Assembly (NCBI GenBank): GCA_964036315.1
Contig: OZ038517.1
Location: 14,172,272-14,236,271, forward strand
Source: Acanthosepion esculentum
Taxonomy: Eukaryota; Mollusca; Cephalopoda; Sepiida; Sepiidae
Length of the DNA: 64,000 nt
Direction of reading: 5' to 3'
Shown here: piece after piece, positions 22,870-33,359 of the stretch
Numbering within the stretch: the first letter of the stretch is position 1
Layout: every line of letters starts with the position of its first letter
The notes under the pieces: model-generated
The model's input: only the letters and a program-made list of their open reading frames with translations
Database searches by the model: none
What the model was told of the DNA's origin: nothing
Program-made: the position numbers and the translations under genes

Positions 22870-23317
22870 CTGGTCTGCAGTGGCGATTCTACGGTGGGAC
22901 TAAAGGGGACAATGTTCCCCACCGAATTTTGCCCCCTCACTTTTCTAAATTTTTTAGAGGAAAAAATCAGAGCAGACAAATTTCACAGTTCTGCTAGTAT
23001 TGACGTTAGTATTGACCCTTGATTTTGTTTTGAAGTTAACCTCGCTTGTGGCCCAACAGCTTGAGAGTGGAAAAGAGGGCACGAATAGATTAGAACCCCA
23101 CTACTATGAATGAAAAGTTATTCTGTTTAATTTAGTGAAGTAACATACTTATACTAGAACTCATTCCTAAGTTGGGTATACGATAGTGGTGTAGTATGAA
23201 AATAAAGACGCTGCCTGAATTTGCCCGGCTCCTCCATAGAAAAATCTCGGCCGCCAAGCCCCCCCCCCACACACACACACACACTTTCAGAGTTCTAGAA
23301 TCGCCACTGCTGGTCTG
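22870..23317. mobile_element. Non-autonomous hAT element with TSDs
   Basis: The element is 22878-23309 (432 bp). Its ends are CAGTGGCGATTCTA and the exact reverse complement TAGAATCGCCACTG. It is flanked by CTGGTCTG at 22870-22877 and 23310-23317, an 8-bp target duplication. CAGTGGCG-type termini and 8-bp duplications are hAT hallmarks. No transposase frame is visible inside. A C tract followed by a short CA run lies near the right end. It interrupts a LINE whose frame resumes on the other side. Confidence 0.92.
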
Positions 23318-23679
23318 ATCGGACTCTTGTGAAAATAGAACATGACAGTAGGAGTTAGGTATTTTCGGGAGCGATACAGATCATTCTTCCACCTTTTTTG
23401 CGATGGCACGAATATACGCGTTCCATTTGAGGTCTGGGGTGAGATTTTAGCTCAATAGTCGTTCGAGGCAAGGAGCCTCAGTGAGGGTGTGACCGCTCGT
23501 CAGGATTGGAGCAACTTTGACCTCTACTCGGCGGTGGTCAAACGTCATGAGCTTTGTTTTGGAGGTATTGAATGATACAAGCTGGTCTTTCCCTCATTGA
23601 TCTGTGAGAGTTAAGTCAGGGGAAAGATCAACTCTCAGCGAGTTTGTGTAGCAATGCACTGTACCACACCATGTAAAAG
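23318..23679 (-). pseudogene. LINE segment C-terminal to the RT palm
   Basis: The minus strand reads GKDQLVSFNTSKTKLMTFDH, RRVEVKVAPILTSG, LTPDLKWNAYIRAIAKK. The 'FN..KT..m.f' and 'DLkWn.yI..iAk' order is typical of LINE sequence just after the reverse transcriptase catalytic core. It joins the segment at 22816-22869 if the hAT insertion is removed, with coding sequence in between already missing. The left end of the next hAT element is at 23688. Confidence 0.75.
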
Positions 23680-24405
23680 ACTTACGACAGAGGTCGGCAG
23701 CCTTTTGGAACGAGAGGGCCAGAAAGCTATGCAGTGTCTTGGAAGAGAACCATGATATCAAATTTACTAGAATACATTGTCTCGACCCCTGAACGCTACG
23801 TCCAGAAGATTGCTTTGGTCTGGAGCTTTAAAGAAAAAATAAAGGTAATGTTATATTATTTAAACAAGTTTCCTTATTTTACTGCAGAAATAACAGGATG
23901 ACAACTAACAATCAAGAAAAAAATGCAAATTCCTTACTACAAATGAAATACAGTTAAAAATAGCAAATTATTTAATGAGACACTTGTTTTTGCTTATAGT
24001 TCGATAACTTCTCCACATCAGGTGAAATATTTGTCGGCAACAAGAGCAAAACATCATCCATGGGGGTCATCACCCAACCTTGTTCGAAAAAACGAATTTA
24101 GTTATTTCATTTTCGAAAAAGTTGTTCACAAGCATATGTACTTCCAAATAAAGCCATTCAATAGGCTTTTATAATTTCCGCTTGACAAAGCATATTTCTT
24201 TTAGAAGTCAGCAGTGGATTCGCACTTACAGTTTGATTTTAAAAATTCGTTACATTGTAAGTTGATTAACTCCAACTGATATATTTCTGCCACTTGCTCC
24301 ACAAATTAATTAAATAATTTGTTTCCAGGTGTTAAAGTTGGTGAGCCAGACAAAAATCCTTCGGGGCCGGATGTGGTCCGGGGTTTGCCGACCCCTAACT
24401 TACGA
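23680..24405 (-). mobile_element. hAT (Charlie-like) element with transposase C-terminal relic
   Basis: The element is 23688-24397 (710 bp) with ends CAGAGGTCGGCA and TGCCGACCCCTA (reverse complement TAGGGGTCGGCA), flanked by ACTTACGA at 23680-23687 and 24398-24405. On the minus strand it retains ELQCNEFLKSNCK-like sequence (about 24200-24275) and MALFGSTYACEQLFRK (about 24108-24160). The latter is the 'LFGSTY.CEQLFS.MK' part of the hAT dimerisation domain used by Charlie/ZBED5-like transposases. Stops and frameshifts follow, and the N-terminal and catalytic parts are missing. It is an internally deleted, dead copy. Confidence 0.9.
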
Positions 24406-25060
24406 GATATCTAAGCCTCGAGACGTGTTTATTACCAAGCGCTTCACTAGTTCTATACATAATGGTAGAAAAAGGCATCAGCAGTGGATCTATAGGAGCA
24501 AGAGCCATACTGTTCGTCGCTCAGTAGTTTATTTCTGCTGTGGTACTCAACAGCCTTCTTGTTGATGATAGCTTCAAAACGTTTCCTGGGGAGGTTAATG
24601 GGGGGCGATGTTCTGTTAGGGATGAGGGCTCGCCTGCGTTCTTGTATACAAGGCATACACAAGACATCTTTACGTGGACTGGGGAATCATTTCTTCTTCA
24701 GGCAGCGATTAAACAGATTTGCCATAATTGGAGATAGTTTTGGGTCAAGATTCTTGAGAACAACTACAGGGATTTTATCCGAACCAGTAACCTGGAAACC
24801 TCCAGGGCCGAGATAGCGATATCACAAAGCTTGTGCTCCTTGAGGTGGGGCAGTCAGGTAAGGAATTATTCTTGTCGTCTAACGAGGAGTTAAAACCAAA
24901 ATTCATTGCAAAGACCTTAATTGACGAGGATGAGATAACCTCAGGGCTATTTATAGTGGAGGACACTGACGATTTGCCTCTAGAGAATTGCGTTTGTGAT
25001 TTTCCTGAACTGGTGAGACCCAAATTTTTCTTTTTCTACTTTGGCTTGAACTACCTGTGC
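24406..25060 (-). pseudogene. LINE pre-RT and RT N-terminal region
   Basis: From the right on the minus strand: VFAMNFGFNSSLDDKNNSLP (about 24860-24910), a degraded middle including SNYGKSV, then INLPRKRFEAIINKKAVEYH and SRNKLLSDEQYGSCSYRSTA before 24453. 'F...NS.LDD...LP' precedes the reverse transcriptase in these LINEs. 'FE.IIN.......N.LLSD.QYG....RST.D' is its fingers region. Multiple frameshifts are present. Together with 23318-23679 and 22816-22869 this is one disrupted element split by two hAT insertions. Confidence 0.75.
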
Positions 25061-25319
25061 ATAGCAGCTCATTGCAGTGATTGTGCGCAGTTTTGAATGA
25101 GGCAAGAGTTCTGCTACCCCGATCACTTTGATAGATATGGTAGTAGTGGTTATAGTGGGCCTATAATCGAGTGGGACTTAGGGGTTAATATGTACAGTTG
25201 ATTTACCCATGCCAGGAATATTAATGGAAGATGCTAATGACGATGAAACACACGGGTAATTTTAACAAAACAAGAATATATTTATGAATTTACGCGCTTG
25301 AAGTTGTGCCAGTAGCTTG
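25061..25319. other. No recognised gene
   Basis: Unassigned sequence between the LINE remnant and a dispersed repeat. Confidence 0.4.
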
Positions 25320-25625
25320 TTTCAGGAAAATAAATCAGAAATTTTTAAAAGTTCGTAGTTTTAACGAATTGTCATGAAGAGGAAATGTTCATACAACAGA
25401 GATTAAATGATCTGACACAAAATAATATTTAAAAATGTCTAAGACAAAGGTAATTGCTGATCGAAGGGATATGTGGTTTGCATACATTCAAAAGTAGACG
25501 AAAAGTGATAGTTTGAAATACTTGGCTTTCTTGAATTGTTGAAAGAAAATTCTTTGAAGTTCCACGGTTCCACGTGTTTGGTTAAAGGTCGATAATATAA
25601 TCGACGAATCATTTTACACTGGCAA
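25320..25625 (-). repeat. Dispersed repeat, copy 1
   Basis: In reverse complement it matches 43040-43340: 'ttcaaagaattttctttcaa', 'tatttcaaactatcact', 'attattttgtgtcagatca' and 'tctgttgtatgaacat' occur in the same order and spacing. No protein is encoded, so it is an unclassified element about 300 bp long. Confidence 0.8.
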
Positions 25626-26377
25626 GATCTTGAACTTTGGTCGATGGTCGCTTGACGCGAGGAACTGAAACGAAACCGTCCACGTGACTTCAGAAACCCT
25701 TCTCTTATTAATTTAATGTTTCACCTCATTTTATACCAAATTGGACTTTCGTATAGGCTTCTAACTTTCTTTTCTTTCTTATTCTTGACTCAACGGCTAC
25801 TTTCTGTGAAACCATGATTTTCATTGGTCCAAAACAATTTCACCTAGGCTCGAGAATTTATTTCCTCCTTCTTTTCAGCTCACCGCTCAATCTCTGTGAA
25901 GGCAAGGTTTTCATTGGTCAAAAAAAAAGGATTGGGTAAAGGAGTTACTACTATTTCGCACTCAGTACAGACCATGGACGCTGCACATTCAGGCGTGAAT
26001 GAAAACTGCCTATTTGGATTTTATTTTTTGTGTGGGGATAAAACATTCTTCTTGTTCTCCTTTTTATTAAGAAGTCAGGTCGCTGTTATTGGCATCACGA
26101 TTCACATTGCTTCATGCCATTGTCGTTGGGGTGTAAATTAACTTAAGAATAAGTCAATGGAGTCGGGTCTCTGCACTCTTGCACTAACTCAAGCTAAGTG
26201 CTGTCACTGGATTCGGATTGGGGGTTTGCATTACGGCATTGACGTCCGTTCCCAGAAAATTTGCGTTACGGTTGGGGTTAGGGTTAAGTCTCATTGCACT
26301 ACACGAATACTGGTCTTAGCACATTTGCGTTACAGTTGGCAAGTACACACAACCATTCATTCATTGTTTTTCTCTCT
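25626..26377. other. No recognised gene
   Basis: No motif recognised. It contains two copies of 'gtgaa.c.atg.ttttcattgg' about 90 bp apart (near 25807 and 25895) and a short 'ggttagggtta' near 26275. Confidence 0.4.
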
Positions 26378-26381
26378 CGCC

Positions 26382-26419
<38 letters not shown>

Positions 26420-26420
26420 T
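26378..26420. repeat. (CT)n microsatellite
   Basis: CT run with one interrupting T. Confidence 0.9.
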
Positions 26421-26448
26421 ACACAGCCATGTAACACATGGTCGGTGG

Positions 26449-26812
26449 CCCGGTACAATACGGTCCAGGGCCCGATAACTCATGTTCAACGGCTCGGTAC
26501 AATACGGTCCAGGGCCCGATAACTCATGTTCAACGGCCCGGTACAATACGGTCCAAGGCCCGATAACTCATGTTCAACGGCCAGGTACAATACGGTCCAG
26601 GGCCCGATAACTCATGTTCAACGGCCAGGTACAATACGGTCCAGGGCCCGATAACGCATGTTCAACGGCCCGGTGCAATAAGGTCCAGGGCCCGATAACG
26701 CATGTTCAACGGCCCGGTGCAATAAAGTCCAGGGCCCGATAACTCATGTTCAACGGCCCAGTAGAACGTGCCCATGACCCGGTAACTCATGGTCCACGGT
26801 CCGGTAGAAAGG
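26449..26812. repeat. 44-bp minisatellite, about eight copies
   Basis: The unit contains 'cggtccagggcccgataac' and 'tcatgttcaacggcccggta'. Starts at 26461, 26505, 26549 and so on are 44 bp apart, with single-base variants and more diverged last copies. GGGCCC is a short palindrome in nearly every unit. Open frames on both strands are repeat by-products. Confidence 0.95.
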
Positions 26813-27260
26813 ATGGTTCCGTAGCATCTTATTTCTAAAGCTAGAATTCTTCACTGTAATTCTGCTGTTTAAGTCCAAAATTCACCGGTGTAGATAAAGC
26901 TTGAGGAGTCAATTATACGCTACAGTCTGTTCTTTAATTCCAATTACAATCAACTCAGTGATGTTGTCAGCCCATACTTTAATCTTTCAGCCTCTTCTCA
27001 GAAATTCATAGAATGGCAGTTGAAAGATTGTTGTCTCTTATTGCGTGTACATAGCATTTCAACTTTCTCTTCTTGACAAAGGATATAAACGGCTTACAAT
27101 GTGTCTATTTTGTGTCTGATGACGTCTTATACTGTTTCATTTAAGATGTGGTCTATGAAGAAGTTGCCTGGGGTGGTACTGTAGAATCTCGTTTCTAATG
27201 CTTGGACTATTCACCGTAATTCTATTGTTAATCTCCAAGATTCGAAGACGATTAGAAAAA
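26813..27260 (-). pseudogene. LINE C-terminal fragments, two copies
   Basis: On the minus strand, 27170-27260 reads ELR, stop, IVQALETRFYSTTPGNF, FIDHILNETV and continues into degraded KKRKL-like sequence. A second copy near 26812-26880 reads TAELQ, stop, RILALEIRCYGTIL. 'ELERRI.ALE.RCYRRIL.I...DHI.NE.V' is a known C-terminal block of several invertebrate LINEs. Both copies are frameshifted. Confidence 0.55.
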
Positions 27261-27269
27261 TTGAAAAAG

Positions 27270-27840
27270 CCAACTGTCCTGGTTAAGACGATAAACTACA
27301 TCCAACAGCAAGGCCTTTGATCAAGTTTTGAGGAGTGTGTAACCACTTCTTAATTGCTGGTGTTCCCAGGTCAACCGTGAGCCGGGATGGTAGCACCTGT
27401 TAGGGTCCCAGCTATGGACAAATAGTTAACCCCAAAATTGGAGCCAAAACACTATGAAACTGTAAAAATAGGTTTTAATACCAGAAATATTTTGTAAAAA
27501 ATTATTACCAGCAATAAATTTTTGAAGAAAAAACATTGCCAGCAATACATTTTTGAAAAAAAAATATATTACCAGCAATAAAAATCTTGTCGACATTAAG
27601 TGACCCATTGAGGTTGATGTGCCGTAGAACAAACCAAACCAAACTATATATTTTTGAAAAAAGAAAAAAATATTGTCAGCTATACATTTCGGAAAAAAAA
27701 ATTATCATTTATACATTTTTTTTAAATATTACCAGCAATACATTTTTGAAGAAAAAAAAATTACCAGCAATAAAAATTGTCGGCATTAAATAACCCATTG
27801 TGGTTTATATGCCGTAAAACAAAAGAAAACAAATCAAATG
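27270..27840 (+). repeat. Dispersed repeat family A, copy 1
   Basis: It starts with 'aagacgataaactacatcca', contains 'ctggtgttcccagg', 'gtagcacctgttagggtccc', then several 30-40-bp tandem units 'attaccagcaatacattttt', and ends with 'ggcattaaataacccattg', 'atatgccgtaaaacaaa'. Further copies lie at 41447-41880 and, inverted, at 49983-50725. No protein is encoded. It is probably a non-autonomous retroelement or foldback element; the class is unknown. Confidence 0.75.
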
Positions 27841-27889
27841 AAGAATGCAATGCACGCAACAGCCTGATTTTTCCCATTTTATGCGACAG

Positions 27890-28020
27890 GTGTCATTATT
27901 TGTGCGATTCTTGAAATTATTTCTATTCTGGAACCCTCTTCGTTGATAAATAAACCAAGATATTGGAATTGGTTCATTACTTTCAGTCCATGACCACCGA
28001 TTCTAATCTATCGAAAAACA
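27890..28020 (-). pseudogene. LINE fragment after the RT core
   Basis: The minus strand reads IDRIGGHGLKVMNQFQYLGL, FINEEGSRIEIISRIAQIM. 'v..F.YLG..I...G....EI..RI..A' is the segment just after the LINE reverse transcriptase palm. With 26813-27260 it may be one LINE split by the family A copy. Confidence 0.65.
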
Positions 28021-28209
28021 TAAAAGACACAAAATAAGCGGTAAGCTGGAGAATTTAAAACAATTAAGCCAAGTAAACTAGGCTTAAAAGATATAAACTT
28101 AATACAGAACTGAGCAATATAGTTGTTGTTGAGTATATAACTCGCCCCTAGCAACACAATTGAACTAGGCAAGACGCCTTAAATAAAGAACTCAACATGA
28201 GTCAGGAGA

Positions 28210-29230
28210 ATTTAGTCGCAGTCTGTCCCAGGCTCGCGAAAAGACAAGACTTCTGTCTTCGGATAGAGACTCTGCTGAGAAGAAAAGACCAGTTCTATAC
28301 TCGAACCCGCTTTGAAGGGGACTGGGTAAATTTTGACATGTGGCGCGAGTGGAAACGCTCAGGTTCCGTACAGCAAAGTTGACCTCGTGTCGCATCTTGT
28401 CCACAGTGGGGCTACTGGTAAATACCAGTAAGTCGCAGTCTGTCCCAGGCACACGACAAGACAAGAAAAGACAATACCTCTGTCTGAAGACAGAGAGTGA
28501 CAAGACCAGGTTGACTCAGACGGGCTCTGTCTTCGGATAGACTCGGCTGAGAAAAACAGTCCAGTTCTGCACCAGAGCCCGCTTTGTCGGGGGCTGGGTA
28601 CATTTTGATAAGTGGCCCGGGTGGAAACACTCAGGTTCCGTACAGTAAACTTGACCTTGTGTCGTATCTAGTCCACAGTGGGACTACTGGTAAATACGAG
28701 TTAGTCGCAGTCTGACCCAGGCTTTCGACAAGACAAAACAAGAAAAGACAAGACTCCTGTCTTCGGACGGAGGATGACTCAGTCGTGCTCTGTCTTCGGA
28801 TAGAAATTCGACTGAAAAAACAGACGCGTTCTGTACACGAGCCCGCTTTTGATGGGGCTGGGTAAATTTTAACCAGTGGCCCGGGTGGAAATGTTCGGAA
28901 TTCCCACATAAAACTTGACCTTGTGTCTCCTTTATTCCACGTTGGGGCGACCACTAAATACCAGTCCGTCACACTCAGGTAGTCTGCTGTCTGGCTCGCA
29001 ATTGTTAAGTGCTCTGTCTTCGGGCAGACTACGACGCAGTCGGAGCTCTGTCTACGGACGGAGACCCGGCTGAGAAGAATAGACTACTCAAAGTGCCCGA
29101 TCCCACGGTTGCGCGGACTGGGTAAATTTTGACCATTGGCCCGTGAGTACGCGCTCGTGTTCTCCGCACTAAACTCGATCTTATGTCATATCTCGTCTCA
29201 CTGTGGAGATTGGAAAAATAGCAGTTCGCT
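28210..29230. repeat. Diverged tandem repeat, four copies of 220-270 bp
   Basis: 'gtcgcagtctgtccca' at 28213 and 28432, with a variant at 28704 and a poor match near 28975, starts each unit. Shared internal blocks include 'tctgtcttcggatagagact', 'gcccgctttg', 'gactgggtaaattttgac' and 'ccacagtggggctactgg'. Open frames on both strands follow the repeat and differ between copies. Confidence 0.85.
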
Positions 29231-29521
29231 GGAGTCAGTGGAGGAGAACGGATTGATGACGTCACAGCGAGTGCCTAACCAAGACATAATATTACAACCC
29301 GCTAGGAATGAGTTATAACAATAGTACAATAGACAAATAAGAAAATCATTCTTGTAGGGATTACCCCCACCTGGTCTGACAAAACTCCAGCTAGATGGAG
29401 CTGTTCAGGACTATAAAAGGTCGGGTAATAAATACCTACTTCCTCTCTTTCATTTCGGGATGTAGTAGCGATTTCTTCTTCCGGCAGGCCGTGAGCCGTG
29501 TGTGTGTGAGAAATTAAAACA

Positions 29522-29524
<3 letters not shown>
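29231..29524. other. Unclassified, with an isolated TATA-like site
   Basis: TATAAAAGG occurs at 29412-29420. Nothing downstream looks like a gene. It could belong to a solo terminal repeat, but no second repeat was seen. Confidence 0.3.

Positions 29525-29587
<63 letters not shown>
29525..29587. repeat. (CA)n microsatellite
   Basis: CA run of about 63 bp; a minus-strand frame reads Cys-Val repeats through it. Confidence 0.97.
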
Positions 29588-29590
<3 letters not shown>

Positions 29591-30009
29591 TTCAGTAGTC
29601 CGCTTCGCAGGGAGTGCGAGACAACTCCCGATGTATTCGCTAATACAACCTGGAGCAAAAATAAAATGAACGAGAGTGTTTATGGACGTTCCTTTTATAT
29701 TTCTGACATTAACGCCGCCTAGCAGTCGTCCTGACAACAACAAAAAAAAAAGAAATACCCACAAAGTTCAACAGATCCACAAAAATTCATTTAGTTCTTC
29801 TGAGATAGTACTAGGAGCGTCTAGTTTTAACTAACTTCATTCCAAAAATCGTCTTTGGGCGTGCGGTGACAGCGGACAGATCTGCACGCATTTTTTTAAT
29901 ATAGCAAAATTGCTGTATTTTTGTTGCTGATTCTAAAACTGAAGCCGATAAATAATAAGCAAGGTTATCTTAAGGAAGTTAAAAATGTGTAATTCTAATA
30001 CAAAAACTG
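29588..30009. other. No recognised gene
   Basis: No motif recognised; becomes AT-rich before the mariner remnant. Confidence 0.4.
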
Positions 30010-30226
30010 GTTTCTATGTTACGTGGAGAAGGTGCCGTGAATAAGCAAACATATCAAAAGTAGTTTGCTAAGTTTTGTGCAGAAGGTTTCTTGCTGAATG
30101 ATACTTTATGGCCAGGAAGTTCAGTTGTGGTCGATGGGAATCAAGATATTACTTGAGAACAATTAACATTAAACGAAGTAGGTTATGTTAGTCACATTGA
30201 TATATGGCTAGAACACAAGTTTATCA
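30010..30226 (+). pseudogene. Mariner transposase N-terminal remnant
   Basis: One frame reads VSMLRGEGAVNKQTYQK, a stop (TAG where mariners have the Trp codon), FAKFCAEGFLLNDTLWPGSS, VVVDGNQDIT, stop, EQLTLNEVGY. 'TyQKWFaKF..G.F.L.D..RpG..v..D' is the first helix-turn-helix and linker of mariner transposases, the part that binds the inverted repeats. Two stops are present and no catalytic domain follows. It could be a different family from the C-terminal pieces at 13780-15736. Confidence 0.75.
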
Positions 30227-30520
30227 AAACAAATTCTAGACATAAGTATAATCAATGTTATATATAATGCAGAAGCTAGCCAAAAGACACAAAATATCCA
30301 AATCAAGCATTGAAAATCATTTGCATTTAACTATGTTAGTCACTTTGATGTGTGGCTTCCATATACGTTTATAAAACAAAATCAAAACATGAAAATAATC
30401 AATGCTATGTGGCACAGAAGATAGTCAAAGTCTCAAAATATATAAATCAAACGTTGACAATGATTTACACCGGCTTTGTTACTTTAATTCATCTGATGAG
30501 TGGGCTTTACATGTAAATAA
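30185..30520. repeat. Direct repeat, about 148-bp period
   Basis: 'atgttagtcac.ttgat.t.tggct' occurs at 30185 and 30333 and partly at 30477, with similar intervening sequence ('ataatcaatg', 'agaag', 'agtc', 'aaatat', 'aatcaa'). It begins inside the mariner remnant, so decayed mariner sequence may have been duplicated. Confidence 0.65.
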
Positions 30521-30691
30521 ACTTCTTTATCACATTTCCCCGAGCTACTGAGAAGTAACGAAAATGTCTTGTTTTGTAAACAAAATTGTGAAAAGTGGAT
30601 ACCTTACAACAACATGTAATGCAAGCAAAAAAAATGTACATTAATAATAATAAAACCTCGTCTTTATCCAAAGAAAGTAATGTTTTGTATA

Positions 30692-31604
30692 TACATTAGG
30701 ATCCCTGACAACCGGACTAAGAACTCCTTCTGGATATGAGGAATTGGTTACAAAGTCCGGATATGAAGAGTTATATTTAGATTAAAATAAAAGAAGTGAA
30801 ATCAGGTTTAACATTTATTTTCAATGTTTTATAGTAAACAAAATAAGCTAATGGTGAGTGAAATATAATAGAATTGATTTTAAGGAAAAAGAAATAAATT
30901 ATGTAATGTTAATGAAAATTCATTAAATTAAGTCTGCCACGTATGCAAAACAAATAATGTAACGAGGATTTTTTAATCGCTGTTGCATGATGATTCTTTC
31001 TCTTCTAATATCATTCTCAACTTTTTCCGCATTTCGTTTTGCTTTTGTTCTTGAAATTTTTTAAACGAAAGACACTTTTTTTAAAAACTTTGCAGGCGTT
31101 ATTCCAATCGTCATAGCTGAATGCTAGCTTTCTTTCCATAAAACTGACAACCTTTTCAATAGCTTTTTCAATTTCAGTCCAGGTTTCATCACAATCATAT
31201 TTTTTATTTCCTTGTTCATTGTGACAGTGTGAACGCTGGAGAATAGTTTTTTTGGAAAATTTTATATCATAAAATGTTGACTTTACTATATTGAACTCAG
31301 CCATTAGTTACAATGAACTTTCAACGGCGTTTAGTCTATTTCAAATTTCCATTTTTTGCGACAACTCCAAAGTTGTTCCTTTCCTCTTATTCCCATCATC
31401 TTTTGCACCAATACAAGCCATTAGGATGAAATAAGCATAAGCAATTATCCAAAATAAGTTTCCTGAAAAACAGAAATTTCAAATCAGTTACATATCACCC
31501 AAATAGTTCAAATATACACATCAAAATCATGTCCGGATATGCGGGATTCCGGTTATGAGGCACTCCGGATATGAGGGATTCCGTATATGAGGGATGCTAC
31601 TGTA
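30692..31604 (-). mobile_element. Tigger/pogo-like element with N-terminal ORF
   Basis: Ends CATTAGGATCCCTGACAACC (30694) and, in reverse complement from 31602, CAGTAGCATCCCTCATATAC match with few differences. TA lies outside both (30692-30693 and 31603-31604), the pogo target duplication. The minus-strand frame 31017-31304 reads MAEFNIVKSTFYDIKFSKKT and then an acidic/basic stretch. 'eFNv.kSTvyDIkk.k..I' is the N-terminal DNA-binding helix-turn-helix of Tigger/jerky transposases. The DDE domain is missing, so this is a 909-bp deletion derivative. Repeated 'tccggatatga' motifs line both ends and may be transposase binding sites. Confidence 0.8.
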
Positions 31605-32500
31605 GCTAGATTTAAAGGGCGTCATTTATTGAGCTTCTTCTGTAGAAACAAACAATTAATTAATATAAACACTGCTTCCGGTAGTCTAACTGAAAGCAGC
31701 CGTATTTAATTAATAGAAAGAGTATAATGTTCAACTGAATGTTTCTTTGGTGATAAAGGAAAAAATTTTACAGATTGGTTAGGAAGATTTCAACATCTGT
31801 CATATTCAATGGATATTGTAGCGGACCGTGGGGGTGAAGATGTGAAGAGATATCAGAAAGTTAAAATTTCCTGCTGGCCGGTCCAGCTACATGAGAATGT
31901 CGGACTTTAACTAAGTCCGAAGAAGACAAAGGAAACAAACAAGACCGATATACATGGGTAAACAAATATATATTAATAACAAAACAAGTTAAACAAAGAC
32001 ATGGACTGTTACATAGAGTTTGTATGGAGAAATTATGTGTATGTGTTGTGAGTGTTCGTACGTACGTGTATTGTTCTTAGCGCGTTCCCAGAATTTGAGA
32101 AACGCTGTATCTGTGAGAGGTCACATATTGGCCTAAGTGGAAAAAGAGAGATTTTACCTCGTCTCCGCGCGAGGTAGCGGCCCAAGGCCTGAGTCGAAAA
32201 AGAGCGAGAGAGAGAGAGTCAGCCAGTATTTATACTCAGAGGAGAGAGACCCCTGTTGAAGGATTAAGGAACTGAGGAGGAGCTAACTGGGACAATATTG
32301 TATCTCCGGATAATCATTTACTTTCATCTTTACAGAATTCTCTGAATTAAAAAAAATGTTCTCTGGATAACTGTGTATTGAAGTAAAACTTTAAAAAACC
32401 ATATAAATTAAGATTTGGTAAAAAAAAAATGAAGAAATTATATAGATTTAAATTGTAGCAGGCACATTATAAGAACATATTCTATTAATTACCTTAATTA
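31605..32500. other. No recognised gene
   Basis: No protein is recognised. 'gttcgtacgtacgtgtat' near 32054 also occurs in reverse at the window start (about 5-22). A short GA run lies near 32205. Confidence 0.4.
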
Positions 32501-32504
32501 TTCG

Positions 32505-33359
32505 AAAATAATACGCATTTTTTACTGTAAATTAAAGGTGATAGCAGGGGTGCGTATTATAGTTTTAAACAAAAATATTTTTTCGTTATTGATTTGTAAT
32601 AATAAATACGTACTTGTTGGCTTAATTTGCAGTATAGCACCCGCGCTCAGTTGGCATTAAAAATTTTCAGAATACGTACATTTATGTGTAATTGTACATG
32701 CTCCATTCGAATCTGGCTTGATAAATCTACCGTTTTGGAGTTATCGACAGTAAAAGTTTGGATTCATTCGCGTCGCGGACGGCCATTACTGGCGTTGTTT
32801 GTATATATTCGCTGCGGAATAGCTGTGATTGGAATATTCAATTGTCTTGATTCTTGCGCACACAATATAGTCCTCTTGCGCAGTAATTGAGACAAGTTGA
32901 GACGAGTAAGATCATTAAAAAAAAGGTCGTTAACTACATTCTTCCGCGCTTAGCTTTCCGCAGCGAATGTATGCAAACAACGCCAGTAATGGCTACCACC
33001 AACGACGCGAATGAATCCGAAATTTTACTGTCGATAACTCCAAAACGGTAGATTTTATCAAATTTATCAAGCCAGATTCGAAAGAAGCATGTACAATTAC
33101 ACATAAATGTAAGTGTTTTGGAATTTTTTAATGCGAACTGAGCGCAGGTGCTAAACTGCAAATTAATCCTTGTTGTTCTAAGGATATTATCCCAATTTTC
33201 ATTTTAAATTCAACAATAATAATTGTAACATTATTTGTCAATAAATTTATGTTTATCAGTAACTGCATTTCTTATTTAGCGAAAAAATAAAAAAATTATA
33301 AAAAGGCCAATTTGGAAGAAAAGATGATATCAATTAAGAATTTATTGAAATTTTAATTT
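32505..33359. repeat. Large imperfect inverted repeat in a pogo-like element
   Basis: About 32625-32820 recurs in inverted orientation at about 32945-33170: 'catttatgtgtaattgtaca', 'gataaatctaccgttttgga' and 'attactggcgttgtttg' pair across a spacer near 32880. The left side has 'aataatacgcattttt' and 'caggggtgcgtattatag', resembling termini of pogo-like DNA transposons. Open frames in both arms are mirror images and are not genes. The transposase C-terminus at 33532-33840 probably belongs to the same element. Confidence 0.7.

Noticed and set aside
24833..25096. 87-codon plus-strand acidic frame
   Set aside because: Antisense of a LINE segment with a recognisable minus-strand motif.
29340..29460. 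LTR with TATAAAAGG promoter
   Set aside because: No second long terminal repeat, primer-binding site or polypurine tract was seen nearby.
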